A stretch of DNA of 64,000 nt from an uncultured bacterium (GTDB lineage Bacteria; Planctomycetota; Phycisphaerae; Phycisphaerales; SM1A02): NCBI GenBank assembly GCA_903898755.1, contig CAIUGT010000051.1, forward strand, positions 1 to 64,000, in the 5' to 3' direction. Positions within the stretch are counted from its first letter, which is position 1; each line of letters starts with the position of its first letter. This document shows, piece by piece, positions 25,856-35,724 of the stretch. The notes below the pieces were generated by a model. That model saw nothing but the letters and a program-made list of their open reading frames with translations. It made no database searches and was not told the DNA's origin. Made by a program: the position numbers and the translations under genes.

Positions 25856-28800
25856 ATGAAAAACCACCTTCTTTATGCCACGTTCCTGCTTTACATGTTG
25901 GCGCACTCTTTGGCGGCGGCGGCGAATGTTGACCTGCCACGCTGGCCTTCATTGAGTCCCAACGGGCAAAGCATTGTGTTTTCTTGGCAGGGCGATTTGT
26001 GGTTGGCGCCAAGCAGTGGCGGGAACGCTGTTCGCATGACCAATCATCCTGCGGAAGAAGCTCGTTCTATTTGGAGTCCGGATGGCTCGACGATTGCGTT
26101 TGAAAGTTCGCGCGATGGCTACAGAAATATTTGGACCATGCCAGCGACGGGTGGCGATGCGACGCAAATCACCTATGGCGAATCAGCTTGTTTGCTGTCT
26201 GATTTTCAAATGAATGAAGCGGGCGTTCCCACTATTTATTTCTATTCATTGCGCGACTCGGACTTTTATCGTGTGCCCCGTTGTTACAGCGTGCCTGCGA
26301 CGGGCGGAAGAATCGATCGAATCAATCAATCATTGGGCGCCAGTGCGTCGTCCAATGGGCACGGTCAATATTTAATCGAGCGTGGAGGAAGTTCGTGGGC
26401 GCGCCGCGGGTATCGCGGTTCAGATCAGCGCGATGTGTGGCTCTATGACGCGCACAAACCACTTGATCAATCATTTACAAAGCTCACTGATTTTGCGGGA
26501 AACGATGGACAAGCGAAATGGTGCGGGCCAAATCAATATCTCATGCTTTCAGAACGCGATGGCGTCACCAATCTCTATCGACGCAATTTGAATGACGCCC
26601 CGAATGCGGCTGGCGAAAAGTTGACCAACTTTACGGACGATATTGCGTCCTTTGATATTTCAGCCGATGGAAAGACTGCGGTGATCGCAGCATGGGACAA
26701 GTTGTACCGCCTTGATCTTGCGACGCCGCACGCTCTTGCGCAGGAGATCCAACTTTCCGCCGCCGCGGAAACCGCCAGTCCAGTCGGAATTCGAAAAGTT
26801 GGAAAAGATATTTCGGAAGCCGCGTTGAGTCCAGATGGAAAGACCATGGCGTTCGTTGCCTATGGTGATGTTTTTGTGCGAAGCATGGATGACAAGTCAC
26901 CCGTGGCGCGCGTCACTTCTCCACCCTCGCGTGAGCGAGATATTGCATGGAGCGCGGACGGAAGTCGTTTGTATTTTGTGACGGACGCCGACGGAAATGA
27001 AAATATTGTTGAAGCCATTGTGTCGCGTACCCGCGGCGAAGTGCGCAAAGAAGCCAAGGCTGCGACTGCCCCGCCGAAGCCAGCAGCAAGTACGGCCGAA
27101 ACGCCGGCAAATGAAAGCGAAACCAAAGAAACGAACGCAACCGCGTCCAAAATGGATGCGTCAACACCGAAAGTGAATGAGAAGTCTTTGGAAATGAGTG
27201 GCGCAACGAGCGCAAGCACGGCGGAGAAAAATCCATCCGAGACAAAGGCCGCCGTGGATCATCGACTCGATCCTGATCGCTGGACTGAAGCAGTCGCTTT
27301 TGAAATTCGTCCCGTGGTGCATTCTCAATTGCCAGCGCGCGAACCAACTCCAAGTCCAGATGGAAAAATGCTGGCCTATCGCAAGGGCAATGACTTGATG
27401 ATTTTAAATTTGGCCACAAATGAAAGCGCCACATTGCGTGAAGGCTGGGATTCTGAACTTGAGTTCCAATGGAGCCCGGATGCGAAATGGATTGCGTTTG
27501 CGCAAGACGACCGCGATTTTAATCGTGACATTTGGCTTGTGCCCGTGGATGGATCCAAAGCGCCTGTCAATATCACGCGCCACCCCGACAATGATCATGC
27601 TCCAAGGTTCAGCGCTGACGGAAAGCTGTTGGCGTTCCTTTCGGACCGCGTGAACAACGAGGCGGATGTCTTTGTTGTTGCTCTGGATAAATCCGTTGAT
27701 GGATTTTCCGCCGCGGAACAAGAGACGTATTTCAAGGATGCAAACGAAGCAGTGAAAAAGCGCAAGCCTCCCGCCGCGCCAGGAGCCAAGAAAAAACCGA
27801 AGAAGGCTGAGGATAAAAAAGAAAGCGCAGCCATCGATGATGCGCCCAAAGATGGTGAAGCGAAGGCGGGCGATGACAAAGATGGCGACGAGAAAAAAAA
27901 TGGCGAGAAGCCCGTGGTCGCATCCAATGACAAAGACAACGCCGCCAAGAAAAATACGACCGAGTCACCCAACGCTGACGAATCAAAAGAAACCTACACA
28001 TATGATTTGGATGACGCCTATTTGCGTGTTCGAAGATTGACACGCATTGCGGGCGAAGAGACTGGTCTGGTGATCACTCCAAGCGGCGATCGCCTTCTTT
28101 TCACAGGAAATGACGGCGGACCGGGCGTATTTAGCGTGAAGTGGGATGGCACCGATCAGAAAAAACTTGCGCCAGCGGGCAAGGTGATTCAAATCAATTT
28201 AGTGGGCGACAAAATTGTTTTGACCAACGCAGGGAAAATCAGCACCACCGGCTTGTCTGGCGGCGAAGCCAAGTCTGTTGACTTTGAGGCGGACACCGCG
28301 ATTGATCCCGTTGCATGGAATGATCATCGGTTTGAGGAAGCCGCGCGCGTGGTGGGCGAAATCTTTTACGACCCAACCATGAAAGGCTTGGACTGGGACG
28401 CTTTGACCGAGCGTTATAAAAAACTTGCCCACTCCGCTCGCACCGACGGTGAATTTGAATGGGTCATGGCGCGACTCCTTGGGGAACTCAACGCGAGCCA
28501 TCTTGGAGTTTCGCTTGCCGCAGACACCTCCAACACAAGCCGCCAGCCCATTGGCCGCTTGGGTATTCGCACGCGCATGGTTGCGGACGGATTTGAAGTG
28601 ACCGAAGTGTTCGCCAAAAGTCCCTCCGCCTTGAGTCAAACGCCACTGCTTGCTGGCGATGTGATTGTGGCCGTTGGCGGAGAACCGCTGGCCGCAAACG
28701 AAGTTCTTGAACAACGCCTTCGTGGCAAAGCCGGTCTTGAAACACTTGTATCCGTTCGTCGAAATAAAAAAGACGGCGCGCCTGTCAACATTGATTGCTT

Positions 28801-29521
28801 GATCACGCCCTGCACGGGCGCGCAAGAATCGGATTTGGCATATCAACATGAAGTGCTTCAAAACGCGGCGCTGGTGAATGATTGGAGCCATGGACGAATT
28901 GGCTACTTGCACATTCAAAGCATGAGTCAAGCCAGCTTGGATGAATTTGAGCGCGACCTTTGCGCTGCGGCGCAAGGCAAGGATGGCTTGCTTGTTGATG
29001 TTCGCAACAATGGTGGTGGAAGCACCGCGGACCGTGTGCTGGCAAGTTTGATGTCACCCGTGCATGCGTACACCGTCCCGCGCGGCGCGGATCGTGCATA
29101 TACAAACGGATATCCGCAAGATCGCTTGTTCATTCAGCGTTGGACTTTGCCGGCAAACATGCTGTGCAACGAAAAGAGTTTTTCCAACGCGGAAATTGTC
29201 AGCCATGCGTTTAAAAATTTAAAGCGTGGATCTTTAGTGGGCGAGCAAACATACGGCGGAGTGATTTCTACTGGCAGCACGTCACTCACGGATGGGACAA
29301 CCATTCGCACGCCGTTTCGCGGTTGGTACACGCTTGACGGCGCCGACATGGAAAATAATGGGGCTATGCCCACTGTCCGCGTTCCAGCGAATCCAATTGA
29401 TGAGCACAACAAGTTCGACGCGCAATTACGCGCCGCGGTAGATGATTTAATGAAACGGTTACCAGAAACGCAAGCGCAACCAACCGCGGATGCGCCCAAG
29501 GCGAACATGAATCCATCTTAA
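25856..29521 (+). CDS. Secreted tricorn-like S41 protease
   Basis: The 1221-residue protein has a signal peptide, a beta-propeller with TolB/WD40-like repeats (WSPDGSTIAFESSRDG), a second propeller (about 470-810), a PDZ domain (about 900-970) and an S41 protease core. Catalytic candidates are His in NASHLGV (about 881), Ser1110 in SFSNAEI and Glu about 1166 in MENNGAMP, matching the tricorn arrangement; tricorn has SD where this has SN. Two Lys/Glu/Ala-rich insertions break the second propeller region (about 395-468 and 626-710). Tricorn proteases cut peptides into di- to tetrapeptides; this one should act in the periplasm. It stands alone. Confidence 0.9.
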   Translation: MKNHLLYATFLLYMLAHSLAAAANVDLPRWPSLSPNGQSIVFSWQGDLWLAPSSGGNAVRMTNHPAEEARSIWSPDGSTIAFESSRDGYRNIWTMPATGGDATQITYGESACLLSDFQMNEAGVPTIYFYSLRDSDFYRVPRCYSVPATGGRIDRINQSLGASASSNGHGQYLIERGGSSWARRGYRGSDQRDVWLYDAHKPLDQSFTKLTDFAGNDGQAKWCGPNQYLMLSERDGVTNLYRRNLNDAPNAAGEKLTNFTDDIASFDISADGKTAVIAAWDKLYRLDLATPHALAQEIQLSAAAETASPVGIRKVGKDISEAALSPDGKTMAFVAYGDVFVRSMDDKSPVARVTSPPSRERDIAWSADGSRLYFVTDADGNENIVEAIVSRTRGEVRKEAKAATAPPKPAASTAETPANESETKETNATASKMDASTPKVNEKSLEMSGATSASTAEKNPSETKAAVDHRLDPDRWTEAVAFEIRPVVHSQLPAREPTPSPDGKMLAYRKGNDLMILNLATNESATLREGWDSELEFQWSPDAKWIAFAQDDRDFNRDIWLVPVDGSKAPVNITRHPDNDHAPRFSADGKLLAFLSDRVNNEADVFVVALDKSVDGFSAAEQETYFKDANEAVKKRKPPAAPGAKKKPKKAEDKKESAAIDDAPKDGEAKAGDDKDGDEKKNGEKPVVASNDKDNAAKKNTTESPNADESKETYTYDLDDAYLRVRRLTRIAGEETGLVITPSGDRLLFTGNDGGPGVFSVKWDGTDQKKLAPAGKVIQINLVGDKIVLTNAGKISTTGLSGGEAKSVDFEADTAIDPVAWNDHRFEEAARVVGEIFYDPTMKGLDWDALTERYKKLAHSARTDGEFEWVMARLLGELNASHLGVSLAADTSNTSRQPIGRLGIRTRMVADGFEVTEVFAKSPSALSQTPLLAGDVIVAVGGEPLAANEVLEQRLRGKAGLETLVSVRRNKKDGAPVNIDCLITPCTGAQESDLAYQHEVLQNAALVNDWSHGRIGYLHIQSMSQASLDEFERDLCAAAQGKDGLLVDVRNNGGGSTADRVLASLMSPVHAYTVPRGADRAYTNGYPQDRLFIQRWTLPANMLCNEKSFSNAEIVSHAFKNLKRGSLVGEQTYGGVISTGSTSLTDGTTIRTPFRGWYTLDGADMENNGAMPTVRVPANPIDEHNKFDAQLRAAVDDLMKRLPETQAQPTADAPKANMNPS

Positions 29522-29562
29522 AAACATTCGCAATACAAACAGCGTCGCTTGAATAAAATTGA

Positions 29563-30168
29563 TTAGGCAGGAAACGCTTCGCGATAATCGGCCATTGAAG
29601 CTTCCACAACCGTGCGCGCGCGCTCAACTCCGTAGATTATTTTTACTTGCACGGTGGACTGTTCGCCTGGACGCATTTTGTAGGTGAGAAAATAATGTTG
29701 CATGCGCTCCACAAGTCGCGGCGGCAGATCACTAATATCACGCGCTTCGGACCAAATGGCGTCGTCCTTCAGCACGGCCACAATCTTGTCGTCCGCTTGA
29801 CCGTTGTCCTCCATTAAAAGCCCGCCAAGAACGCGTGTTTCAAGAATCACCTCCACGCGATCAATGGGCCGCTCCGAAAGCACGCAAATATCCAGCGGAT
29901 CATTGTCGCCGCTTTGAATACCACCAACTTTGGCTACCCGCGGACCGCAAAGCGTTTTTGGAATAAATCCGTACAGCGTTGGCGGCGTGCTACTTGTGCG
30001 CTGCGGACGATCCACACGTAAAAACCCACTGCGCTTATCCACTTCATATTTCACCAGATCAAACGGCGTGATCTCTATATATGCGTTCATTAAATCAGGC
30101 GGTGAGGTGCCCGCGTCCAGTCCATGCCAAGGATGCGGTCGATAGTGGTAATACGGCGGCTGAATCAC
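29563..30168 (-). CDS. ppa: Inorganic pyrophosphatase
   Basis: The 201-residue protein fits family I soluble pyrophosphatases: [31 protein letters not shown] and the metal-binding [15 protein letters not shown]. It hydrolyses PPi to drive biosynthetic reactions. It begins with a GTG that overlaps the stop of the SWIM-protein gene, so its translation is coupled to a helicase-SWIM operon, an unusual place for ppa. The N-terminal [14 protein letters not shown] is an extension. Confidence 0.92.
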   Translation of the reverse strand: MIQPPYYHYRPHPWHGLDAGTSPPDLMNAYIEITPFDLVKYEVDKRSGFLRVDRPQRTSSTPPTLYGFIPKTLCGPRVAKVGGIQSGDNDPLDICVLSERPIDRVEVILETRVLGGLLMEDNGQADDKIVAVLKDDAIWSEARDISDLPPRLVERMQHYFLTYKMRPGEQSTVQVKIIYGVERARTVVEASMADYREAFPA

Positions 30169-31058
30169 GGAGTGCTTTCGTCAATGCGTTGGCGCAATTC
30201 GATCACTTTGGCGCGCAGACTGTCCTGCACGCTGGCAAGCAAACCAACCAGTGGAAATTTTCCTCCTAGCGGACTTGCGCCAAGGCGACGAAGCACCGCA
30301 TGCGGAATATGTTCTTGAGCGGGCAACGCTTGAAAGTCATTTAACTTCCGTCCTGGTCGCCAAAATTCATTCAAGCAATTTTCAAGCGGTGGCAACTTGG
30401 CTTTTTGCGAAGGCAATTGAACGCTCTGATGGCTTTGACTCACACCCGCGGAGTGAACATTGCGGGCTTCTTGCAAACGCTCAAGCAACTTTGTTCCAGG
30501 TAAACCACGCAACGCGAAAATGACAAGCGGGTCAACTTCAATGCGCTCCGCAAGTAAATACGTCACAGCCACAATGTGCTTGCAAGGAATTTTTTCCCCG
30601 CAGTCGCACGCAAGAGTGACATCTTTCCAACTATGCGGCAGCAATTGCACTTGGCATTCTTGGAAGACCTCTTCAATGTCAACGGGCATTTCGCCTACAA
30701 GTAATTTGGCGGAAAACACGGCTTCTTTGGCCATGAGTTGCACCACCTCGGACCACTTTTCCGGCGTGAGATGCTCCAATGAAATGCGCACGCTGTAAGG
30801 CTTAAAGGCGCGCCCCTGAACTTGGGCTTCCACCGAACCCGCGTCGACAGAAAAGCTGGCGAGCTGGCCACTGAGGGCGTATTCCATGCCCAACACTTGC
30901 GCGCCAAATGATGTTTTCTCTTGAATGGATTGCACAAATGCCATCGCTGTCCACGGCAATTCTTCCAGGCCGTTTTTGCGGCGAAATTTAATTCCGTGTC
31001 GCACACGTCGTGGCGCGTCTGGTTTTTTTGGTTGGCCAGCGGCCGAATTAAAATTCAT
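30165..31058 (-). CDS. SWIM zinc-finger protein
   Basis: The 297-residue protein has a SWIM finger at about residues 150-170 ([19 protein letters not shown], pattern CxCx..CxH), preceded by a small conserved region and followed by a variable C-terminus. SWIM fingers bind DNA or proteins and are regularly encoded next to SNF2-type helicases in bacteria. Here the ATG overlaps the stop of the SNF2 gene by 4 nt and its own stop overlaps the ppa start. It probably works with the helicase in chromatin or DNA remodelling. Confidence 0.88.
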   Translation of the reverse strand: MNFNSAAGQPKKPDAPRRVRHGIKFRRKNGLEELPWTAMAFVQSIQEKTSFGAQVLGMEYALSGQLASFSVDAGSVEAQVQGRAFKPYSVRISLEHLTPEKWSEVVQLMAKEAVFSAKLLVGEMPVDIEEVFQECQVQLLPHSWKDVTLACDCGEKIPCKHIVAVTYLLAERIEVDPLVIFALRGLPGTKLLERLQEARNVHSAGVSQSHQSVQLPSQKAKLPPLENCLNEFWRPGRKLNDFQALPAQEHIPHAVLRRLGASPLGGKFPLVGLLASVQDSLRAKVIELRQRIDESTP

Positions 31059-34000
31059 ACATCCTCCAACGCTGTGGTGCGAAGAGAAAGAATCTCTCGC
31101 AATTGTCCGGTGCTGAGTTCAGTAAGCCACGCTTCGCCGCTGGAAATAATCTGCGTCGCCAACTCCATCTTTTGTTGAATCATTTGATCGATGCGCTCTT
31201 CAAGCGTTCCATCCGAGATCATTTTGTGCACATTCACCGTACGCAATTGACCGATGCGGAATGCGCGATCGGTCGCTTGGTTTTCAACCGCGGGATTCCA
31301 CCAACGGTCGTAATGAAACACATGATTGGCGGCCGTTAAATTCAAACCAACTCCACCGGCCTTCAAACTCAGAACAAAAATCGGCGCCGTTCCTTGCGGA
31401 TCTTGGAAGCGATCCACAAATTGATCGCGCTTGGCTTGCGGCGTTCCACCGTGCAAGAACAATGATTCGGTGTCCAACTCGCGGCGAATCATGGTCACAA
31501 GAAGATGGCCCATCTGTCGATACTGCGTGAAGATGAGCGCGCGATCGCCCGCCGCAACCACTTCCTCCAACATTTCAATCAGGCGCGTGCTCTTGCCGCT
31601 TCGACTTGAAAGCGAGCGGTCGCCGCGGCTTTCAGGAATGGCGAGCGCAGTGTCGAGCGAATCGTCGGACTCGCCAATGTTCTTCAGCGCGTCCTCCGTG
31701 GCGATATCTGGCAATTGCGTCTGGCGTAAGAAATGCAGCGGATGATTGCAAATTTGTTTCAACTTCACCAACGCGCTCAGCACCAATCCACGTCGACGCA
31801 AACCTTCGGCGCGGTCAACCTTGGAAAGCATCTCCTCCACCACTTGGTCGTACAAGGTGATTTGCTCGTTGGTCAACGGAACATGTTCGCGCGACTCAAT
31901 GAGCGGCGGCAAATCGCTAATGACATTCAAGTCCGTCTTCAGGCGGCGCAACACAAATGGTCGCACCAAATTGCGCAACTTCTCCGCGCGATTGCGATCG
32001 CGATGGCGCTCGATTGGAACGGCGAAGCGGCGCTTAAAATCCGCAAGCGTTCCAAGGTAGCCAGGCGTGCAGAATTCCATGATCGACCACAACTCGGTCA
32101 AACGATTTTCAACCGGCGTACCCGTCAACGCAATGCGATGGTCCGATTGAATAGCGCGAATGGCCGCGGTTTGCTTGGTGGGAGGATTCTTAATGTGTTG
32201 CGCTTCGTCAAGAGCAACGCGGCGCCAAGAGATCTTCTCCAAGTCTTCCTGATCACGGGCAACCAAGGCGTACGTGGTAATGACCACATCGGATTTCTCC
32301 GCCACTTCCTTCAGCTTTTCGCCTTGTGGACGATCAAGTCCGTGATGAATATGAACGGTTAATTCTGGCGCGAAACGAGTGAGTTCGCGGTTCCAATTTC
32401 CAAGCACGCTCATTGGCGCCACCAACAATGTTGGACCAACGCGCTCGCCTTCGGGACAGTCTTGTCGCTCGATCTGAAGCAGCGCGATCAACTGAATTGT
32501 TTTTCCAAGACCCATGTCATCCGCAAGACACGCGCCAAGACCGTAACGACCCAGGAACGCAAGCCATCGAAGACCCGACAATTGATAAGGCCGCAGCGAA
32601 CCTTGGAATAATTTTGGTTGCTCCAATTGCGGCATGCGATCAACCGCTTCGATTGGTCCAAACACTTCCGCGACCCAACCTTTGGCGTCCATGCCCACTA
32701 CTGGAATTCCACTTGCGTCATCGGCCGCGCCGTGCGCCAAACGCAACGCCTCCAGCAAGGACATTTGTCCACCTGGATGTTGCTTCAAGAATTTCAAACC
32801 TGCTTCAAGATCTTCCTTGCGCATTTCAACCCAACGGTTGTTGATGCGCACCAACGGCGAACCTTTGCGCGCCAACGCTTCAAAGGCCTCCATGGTGAGG
32901 GGTTGATCACCCAGCGCAATTTGCCAGGAATAATTCACAACACTGTGCAAGCCAAATCCGCCTTTTCGCCCTGCAACAAGCGAGTTTGTCAACATTTCTG
33001 GACTTGGTCCATCGCCCTCAATAAACAACTTCGCGCCAATGCGCGTGCTTGAAGCGCCCCACCATTCGGGAACCGTGCACTGCACACCGCTCTCTTCAAG
33101 CAGCGGCTTAATGTCGCGCAAGAACATATAGGCTTCCGCGGTTGTGAGATCGATTCCGGTTGGAGACGTTTCTTCAAGCGCGTCTTCAAACTTTGGCCAC
33201 AAACGAGAAACACGCGCGAGCTCACTTAAGAGCAACTCCGCAGTTTTTTCCGCCGCTTGATTTGCGCCGCCACGACCGGATGCCTGACCCCAAATTGTTT
33301 CCGCTTCGATAATCGCTGGCGGATCTTCTGTCGTGATCAGTTGAAAAGAAAGCCGCCACGGATGCTTGTCCTCTTCACCCTCTTGCTTGGTGAAGAGCGC
33401 GCTTGAAGGTTCATCCAGTTGCAACAGAAGATGCATGGGACGACCTTCGCCAATGTCCTCCAGTATGGCCAACCATTGACGCACACCACGGACCAAACTG
33501 ACATCGCCCACCGCGAGATTTTTCACCTCGATGTTGTTGCCAAGAAGTCCGCCGAGCCACGCCACATGCGGATCAGTTGTGGGGTCGCGATCTTCAATTG
33601 CTTCAACGTAATTTTCCGCCAACATCACTTGACGCAAGAATGAATCCACGCATGCGTTGAGAAAAGACTCCAACACAAGCCAGCCGTCGCCGGCATGCGC
33701 GTCGGTCACAGCCCTACAAATAGGCGGCATTCCCGCTAAAAGCGTGGCCGCGCGCTCGGCGATGGCCGCATCGTGCAACCATGGCCGCCAATGCGCCTTC
33801 ACCATGCCGCTGCGATCTTGCTGCACGGTTGGAACAACGCGCTGGTCCTCCATGAGCTCCAGACCAAAGCGCGCGGCGGCGCACCAAAATTGAAATTCAT
33901 GACCGGTGTGTTCGTGATCAAGTCCGCCGGCATTTTCAAACGCGAGAAGTTTTTCTTGAACTTCATTCACCGCAACAATGATGGTTGGAACTTGCACGGT

Positions 34001-34339
34001 GTCCAAATGCAAATCCGCTCCGTTGTCGACATCCGTGTCCATGGCCACGGCTAGACGATCGCTTGGCGCAGGATTCTTGTGATCAAATGGCAGCACGAGC
34101 TGCATTGAACTACTCGATGCATTTTCAGCGACACCAAATCCCACGCTCGCCACCAGTTGACGCAACTCCGCTTCACCACACGCGAACGGATGATTCAGAA
34201 TCACTTCTGATTTTGAATCATCAACAGCTTCAACATTTTTCTTGCCGTTATTGGCTTGCGCCAACTTCAGAAAGAGAGCGCTTGACTCTGCCCAAAGGTG
34301 GAGTTGATCACTGTGCCAATTTGCGTGCAGTACAAACAT
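31055..34339 (-). CDS. SNF2-family DNA helicase/translocase
   Basis: The 1094-residue protein has a long N-terminal region of about 580 residues typical of bacterial SNF2 proteins, then the seven SF2 motifs: LADDMGLGKTIQLIALL (I), ALDEAQHIKNP (II), LTGTPVENRLTELWS (III), and SLKAGGVGLNLTAANHVFHY and ATDRAFRIGQ (V-VI). It should move on double-stranded DNA using ATP. The open frame runs into tRNA-Lys; the ATG at 34339 avoids that and begins MFVLHANWHSDQLHLW. It leads the operon with the SWIM and pyrophosphatase genes. Confidence 0.94.
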   Translation of the reverse strand: MFVLHANWHSDQLHLWAESSALFLKLAQANNGKKNVEAVDDSKSEVILNHPFACGEAELRQLVASVGFGVAENASSSSMQLVLPFDHKNPAPSDRLAVAMDTDVDNGADLHLDTVQVPTIIVAVNEVQEKLLAFENAGGLDHEHTGHEFQFWCAAARFGLELMEDQRVVPTVQQDRSGMVKAHWRPWLHDAAIAERAATLLAGMPPICRAVTDAHAGDGWLVLESFLNACVDSFLRQVMLAENYVEAIEDRDPTTDPHVAWLGGLLGNNIEVKNLAVGDVSLVRGVRQWLAILEDIGEGRPMHLLLQLDEPSSALFTKQEGEEDKHPWRLSFQLITTEDPPAIIEAETIWGQASGRGGANQAAEKTAELLLSELARVSRLWPKFEDALEETSPTGIDLTTAEAYMFLRDIKPLLEESGVQCTVPEWWGASSTRIGAKLFIEGDGPSPEMLTNSLVAGRKGGFGLHSVVNYSWQIALGDQPLTMEAFEALARKGSPLVRINNRWVEMRKEDLEAGLKFLKQHPGGQMSLLEALRLAHGAADDASGIPVVGMDAKGWVAEVFGPIEAVDRMPQLEQPKLFQGSLRPYQLSGLRWLAFLGRYGLGACLADDMGLGKTIQLIALLQIERQDCPEGERVGPTLLVAPMSVLGNWNRELTRFAPELTVHIHHGLDRPQGEKLKEVAEKSDVVITTYALVARDQEDLEKISWRRVALDEAQHIKNPPTKQTAAIRAIQSDHRIALTGTPVENRLTELWSIMEFCTPGYLGTLADFKRRFAVPIERHRDRNRAEKLRNLVRPFVLRRLKTDLNVISDLPPLIESREHVPLTNEQITLYDQVVEEMLSKVDRAEGLRRRGLVLSALVKLKQICNHPLHFLRQTQLPDIATEDALKNIGESDDSLDTALAIPESRGDRSLSSRSGKSTRLIEMLEEVVAAGDRALIFTQYRQMGHLLVTMIRRELDTESLFLHGGTPQAKRDQFVDRFQDPQGTAPIFVLSLKAGGVGLNLTAANHVFHYDRWWNPAVENQATDRAFRIGQLRTVNVHKMISDGTLEERIDQMIQQKMELATQIISSGEAWLTELSTGQLREILSLRTTALEDV

Positions 34340-34380
34340 CAGGGATACGGATTCTTTTTTGAAAGTGAGCCGAACAAGAA

Positions 34381-34453
34381 TGATTGCGCTGGGACTCGAA
34401 CCCAGAACATGCTGGTTAAAAGCCGGCTGCTCTACCAATTGAGCTACGCAATC
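34381..34453 (-). tRNA. tRNA-Lys (anticodon TTT)
   Basis: On the minus strand the acceptor arms GATTGCG and CGCAATC pair; the D stem is GCTC/GAGC, the anticodon loop CTTTTAA gives anticodon TTT, and the T arm is CTGGG-TTCGAGT-CCCAG. The anticodon stem has one mismatch (C-A). The discriminator is A and CCA is not encoded. The SNF2 gene starts 41 nt downstream on the same strand. Confidence 0.96.
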
Positions 34454-34719
34454 TCGAACGAAGAATGGTACAGAGATCTGCCTTTTGGTTTTTTAGGTTT
34501 TTTTTGGAAATATTCTAGGACTTTCCTAAAGTCCGAGAATAGACTCCTCCGATTATTAGTTATAGATCTTTTGGAATTCCGACAAAGAAGGTCCAAAAAC
34601 TTCTGTATTTGGGTTTGCAGAACCTACGTTTGTATCGGACTGTGTTTCAAGACCAGTTTCATGAGCCGGAAGACGTTTCTGAAGGCGATTGAAATTTAAT
34701 TTCATAAGGAGTGACTGAC
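34454..34719. promoter_or_regulatory. Divergent AT-rich region between tRNA-Lys and the Xer gene
   Basis: This 266-nt region is richer in A and T than its surroundings and has two T-runs (about 34488-34505). It holds a 29-bp imperfect palindrome, listed separately, and the ribosome binding site AAGGAG at 34706-34711. Promoters for the leftward tRNA-SNF2 unit and the rightward recombinase are expected here; I could not name hexamers with confidence. Confidence 0.4.
34512..34540. repeat. 29-bp imperfect palindrome upstream of the Xer gene
   Basis: ATTCT-A-GGACTTT (34512-34524) pairs with AAAGTCC-G-AGAAT (34528-34540) around CCT: twelve base pairs and one mismatch. No T-run follows on either strand, so it is a poor terminator. 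It could be an operator or a recombinase site, but it does not resemble the known dif consensus. Confidence 0.5.
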
Positions 34720-35712
34720 ATGCATGTAAATATTCCAATCGTTGATCGTTTCGTTGCGTACCTCGCGGATGAAAGGCACTTCAGCCCGTACACCGGTCGC
34801 TGTTATGCGATGGATTTAAGTCAGTACACCGATTTCTTGGCCGCTCATGCTAAATTTTCTGTGGATATGGGCGCGGAGAAAACCGCGCTTGAATCCCGCA
34901 AAGCAGATGCGAAAGGTCGCAACGCGACAAGCCGCATGTTGGCGTGCGACGTGGAAACCTTGCGTGCATTCCTGGCGGACTTGAGTGAAAAGAAATATTC
35001 GCTGGCCACCATGGCGCGCAAAATTGCCACGTTGCGCTCGTTCCATAAGTGGATGGAGAAAACTGGTTTGACTGCCAGCAATCCCATGACCATGATTCGT
35101 TCGCCGAAGCAACCCAAGCGTTTGCCCAAGGCGATCACTGTTGATCAAATTGAGCGGTTGCTTGCTGCGCCCGATGCGGAGGATCTTCTTGGTTCGCGCG
35201 ACCGCGCCATTCTTGAATCCCTCTATGCAACAGGCATGCGCGTCAGCGAAGTTGTTGGCTTGAATCGCGGAGACGTGGTGTTTGATGCGGGATCGGAAAG
35301 CGTAAGTTTGCGCGGAAAAGGAAAGCGTGAACGCATTGTGCCGCTGAATCCAAAAGCTGTTGAATCCGTGCAGAATTACCTTGCAAAACTTGATTCAGAG
35401 CGCACTGTTGGTCGCACTCCAACTTCCCCGCTGTTCGTGAATAAAAATGGAACGCGCTTGAGCACGCGCTCGGTGCGTCGCAAGGTTGCAAAATATCTGG
35501 TGCAAGCTGGTCTTGATCCAGACATCAGTCCGCACACCATTCGACATTCATTTGCCACGCATCTCTTAATGAGCGACGGCGTGAATTTGCGCGAGGTGCA
35601 GGAATTGCTTGGACATCAAAGTTTAAGCAGCACTCAAATTTATACGCATCTCACATCGTCACGCACCCGCGAGGTCTATGACAAGGCTCACCCGCGAGCC
35701 GAAGCAAGTTGA
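34720..35712 (+). CDS. xerD: Tyrosine recombinase of the XerC/XerD type
   Basis: The 330-residue protein has an N-terminal core-binding domain and a catalytic domain with all tyrosine-recombinase residues: Arg in ATGMRVSEVVGL, Lys in GKGKRERIVPL, His-x-x-Arg in SPHTIRHSFATHLL, His in LGHQSLSSTQ and the Tyr in QIYTHL. Xer proteins resolve chromosome dimers at dif. The core-binding domain carries an insertion of about 25 residues (near 50-75, rich in Lys and Ala). The ATG at 34720 lies 8 nt after AAGGAG. No integrase-like cargo or att repeat surrounds it, so a housekeeping role is likely. XerC versus XerD is not decided. Confidence 0.9.
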   Translation: MHVNIPIVDRFVAYLADERHFSPYTGRCYAMDLSQYTDFLAAHAKFSVDMGAEKTALESRKADAKGRNATSRMLACDVETLRAFLADLSEKKYSLATMARKIATLRSFHKWMEKTGLTASNPMTMIRSPKQPKRLPKAITVDQIERLLAAPDAEDLLGSRDRAILESLYATGMRVSEVVGLNRGDVVFDAGSESVSLRGKGKRERIVPLNPKAVESVQNYLAKLDSERTVGRTPTSPLFVNKNGTRLSTRSVRRKVAKYLVQAGLDPDISPHTIRHSFATHLLMSDGVNLREVQELLGHQSLSSTQIYTHLTSSRTREVYDKAHPRAEAS

Positions 35713-35724
35713 ACTGAAGCGCGT

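Noticed and set aside
34381-35712. Tyrosine recombinase next to a tRNA, as at the end of a genomic island
   Set aside because: The recombinase has the XerC/D layout, there is no duplicate of the tRNA 3' end, and the genes around it are housekeeping on both sides.
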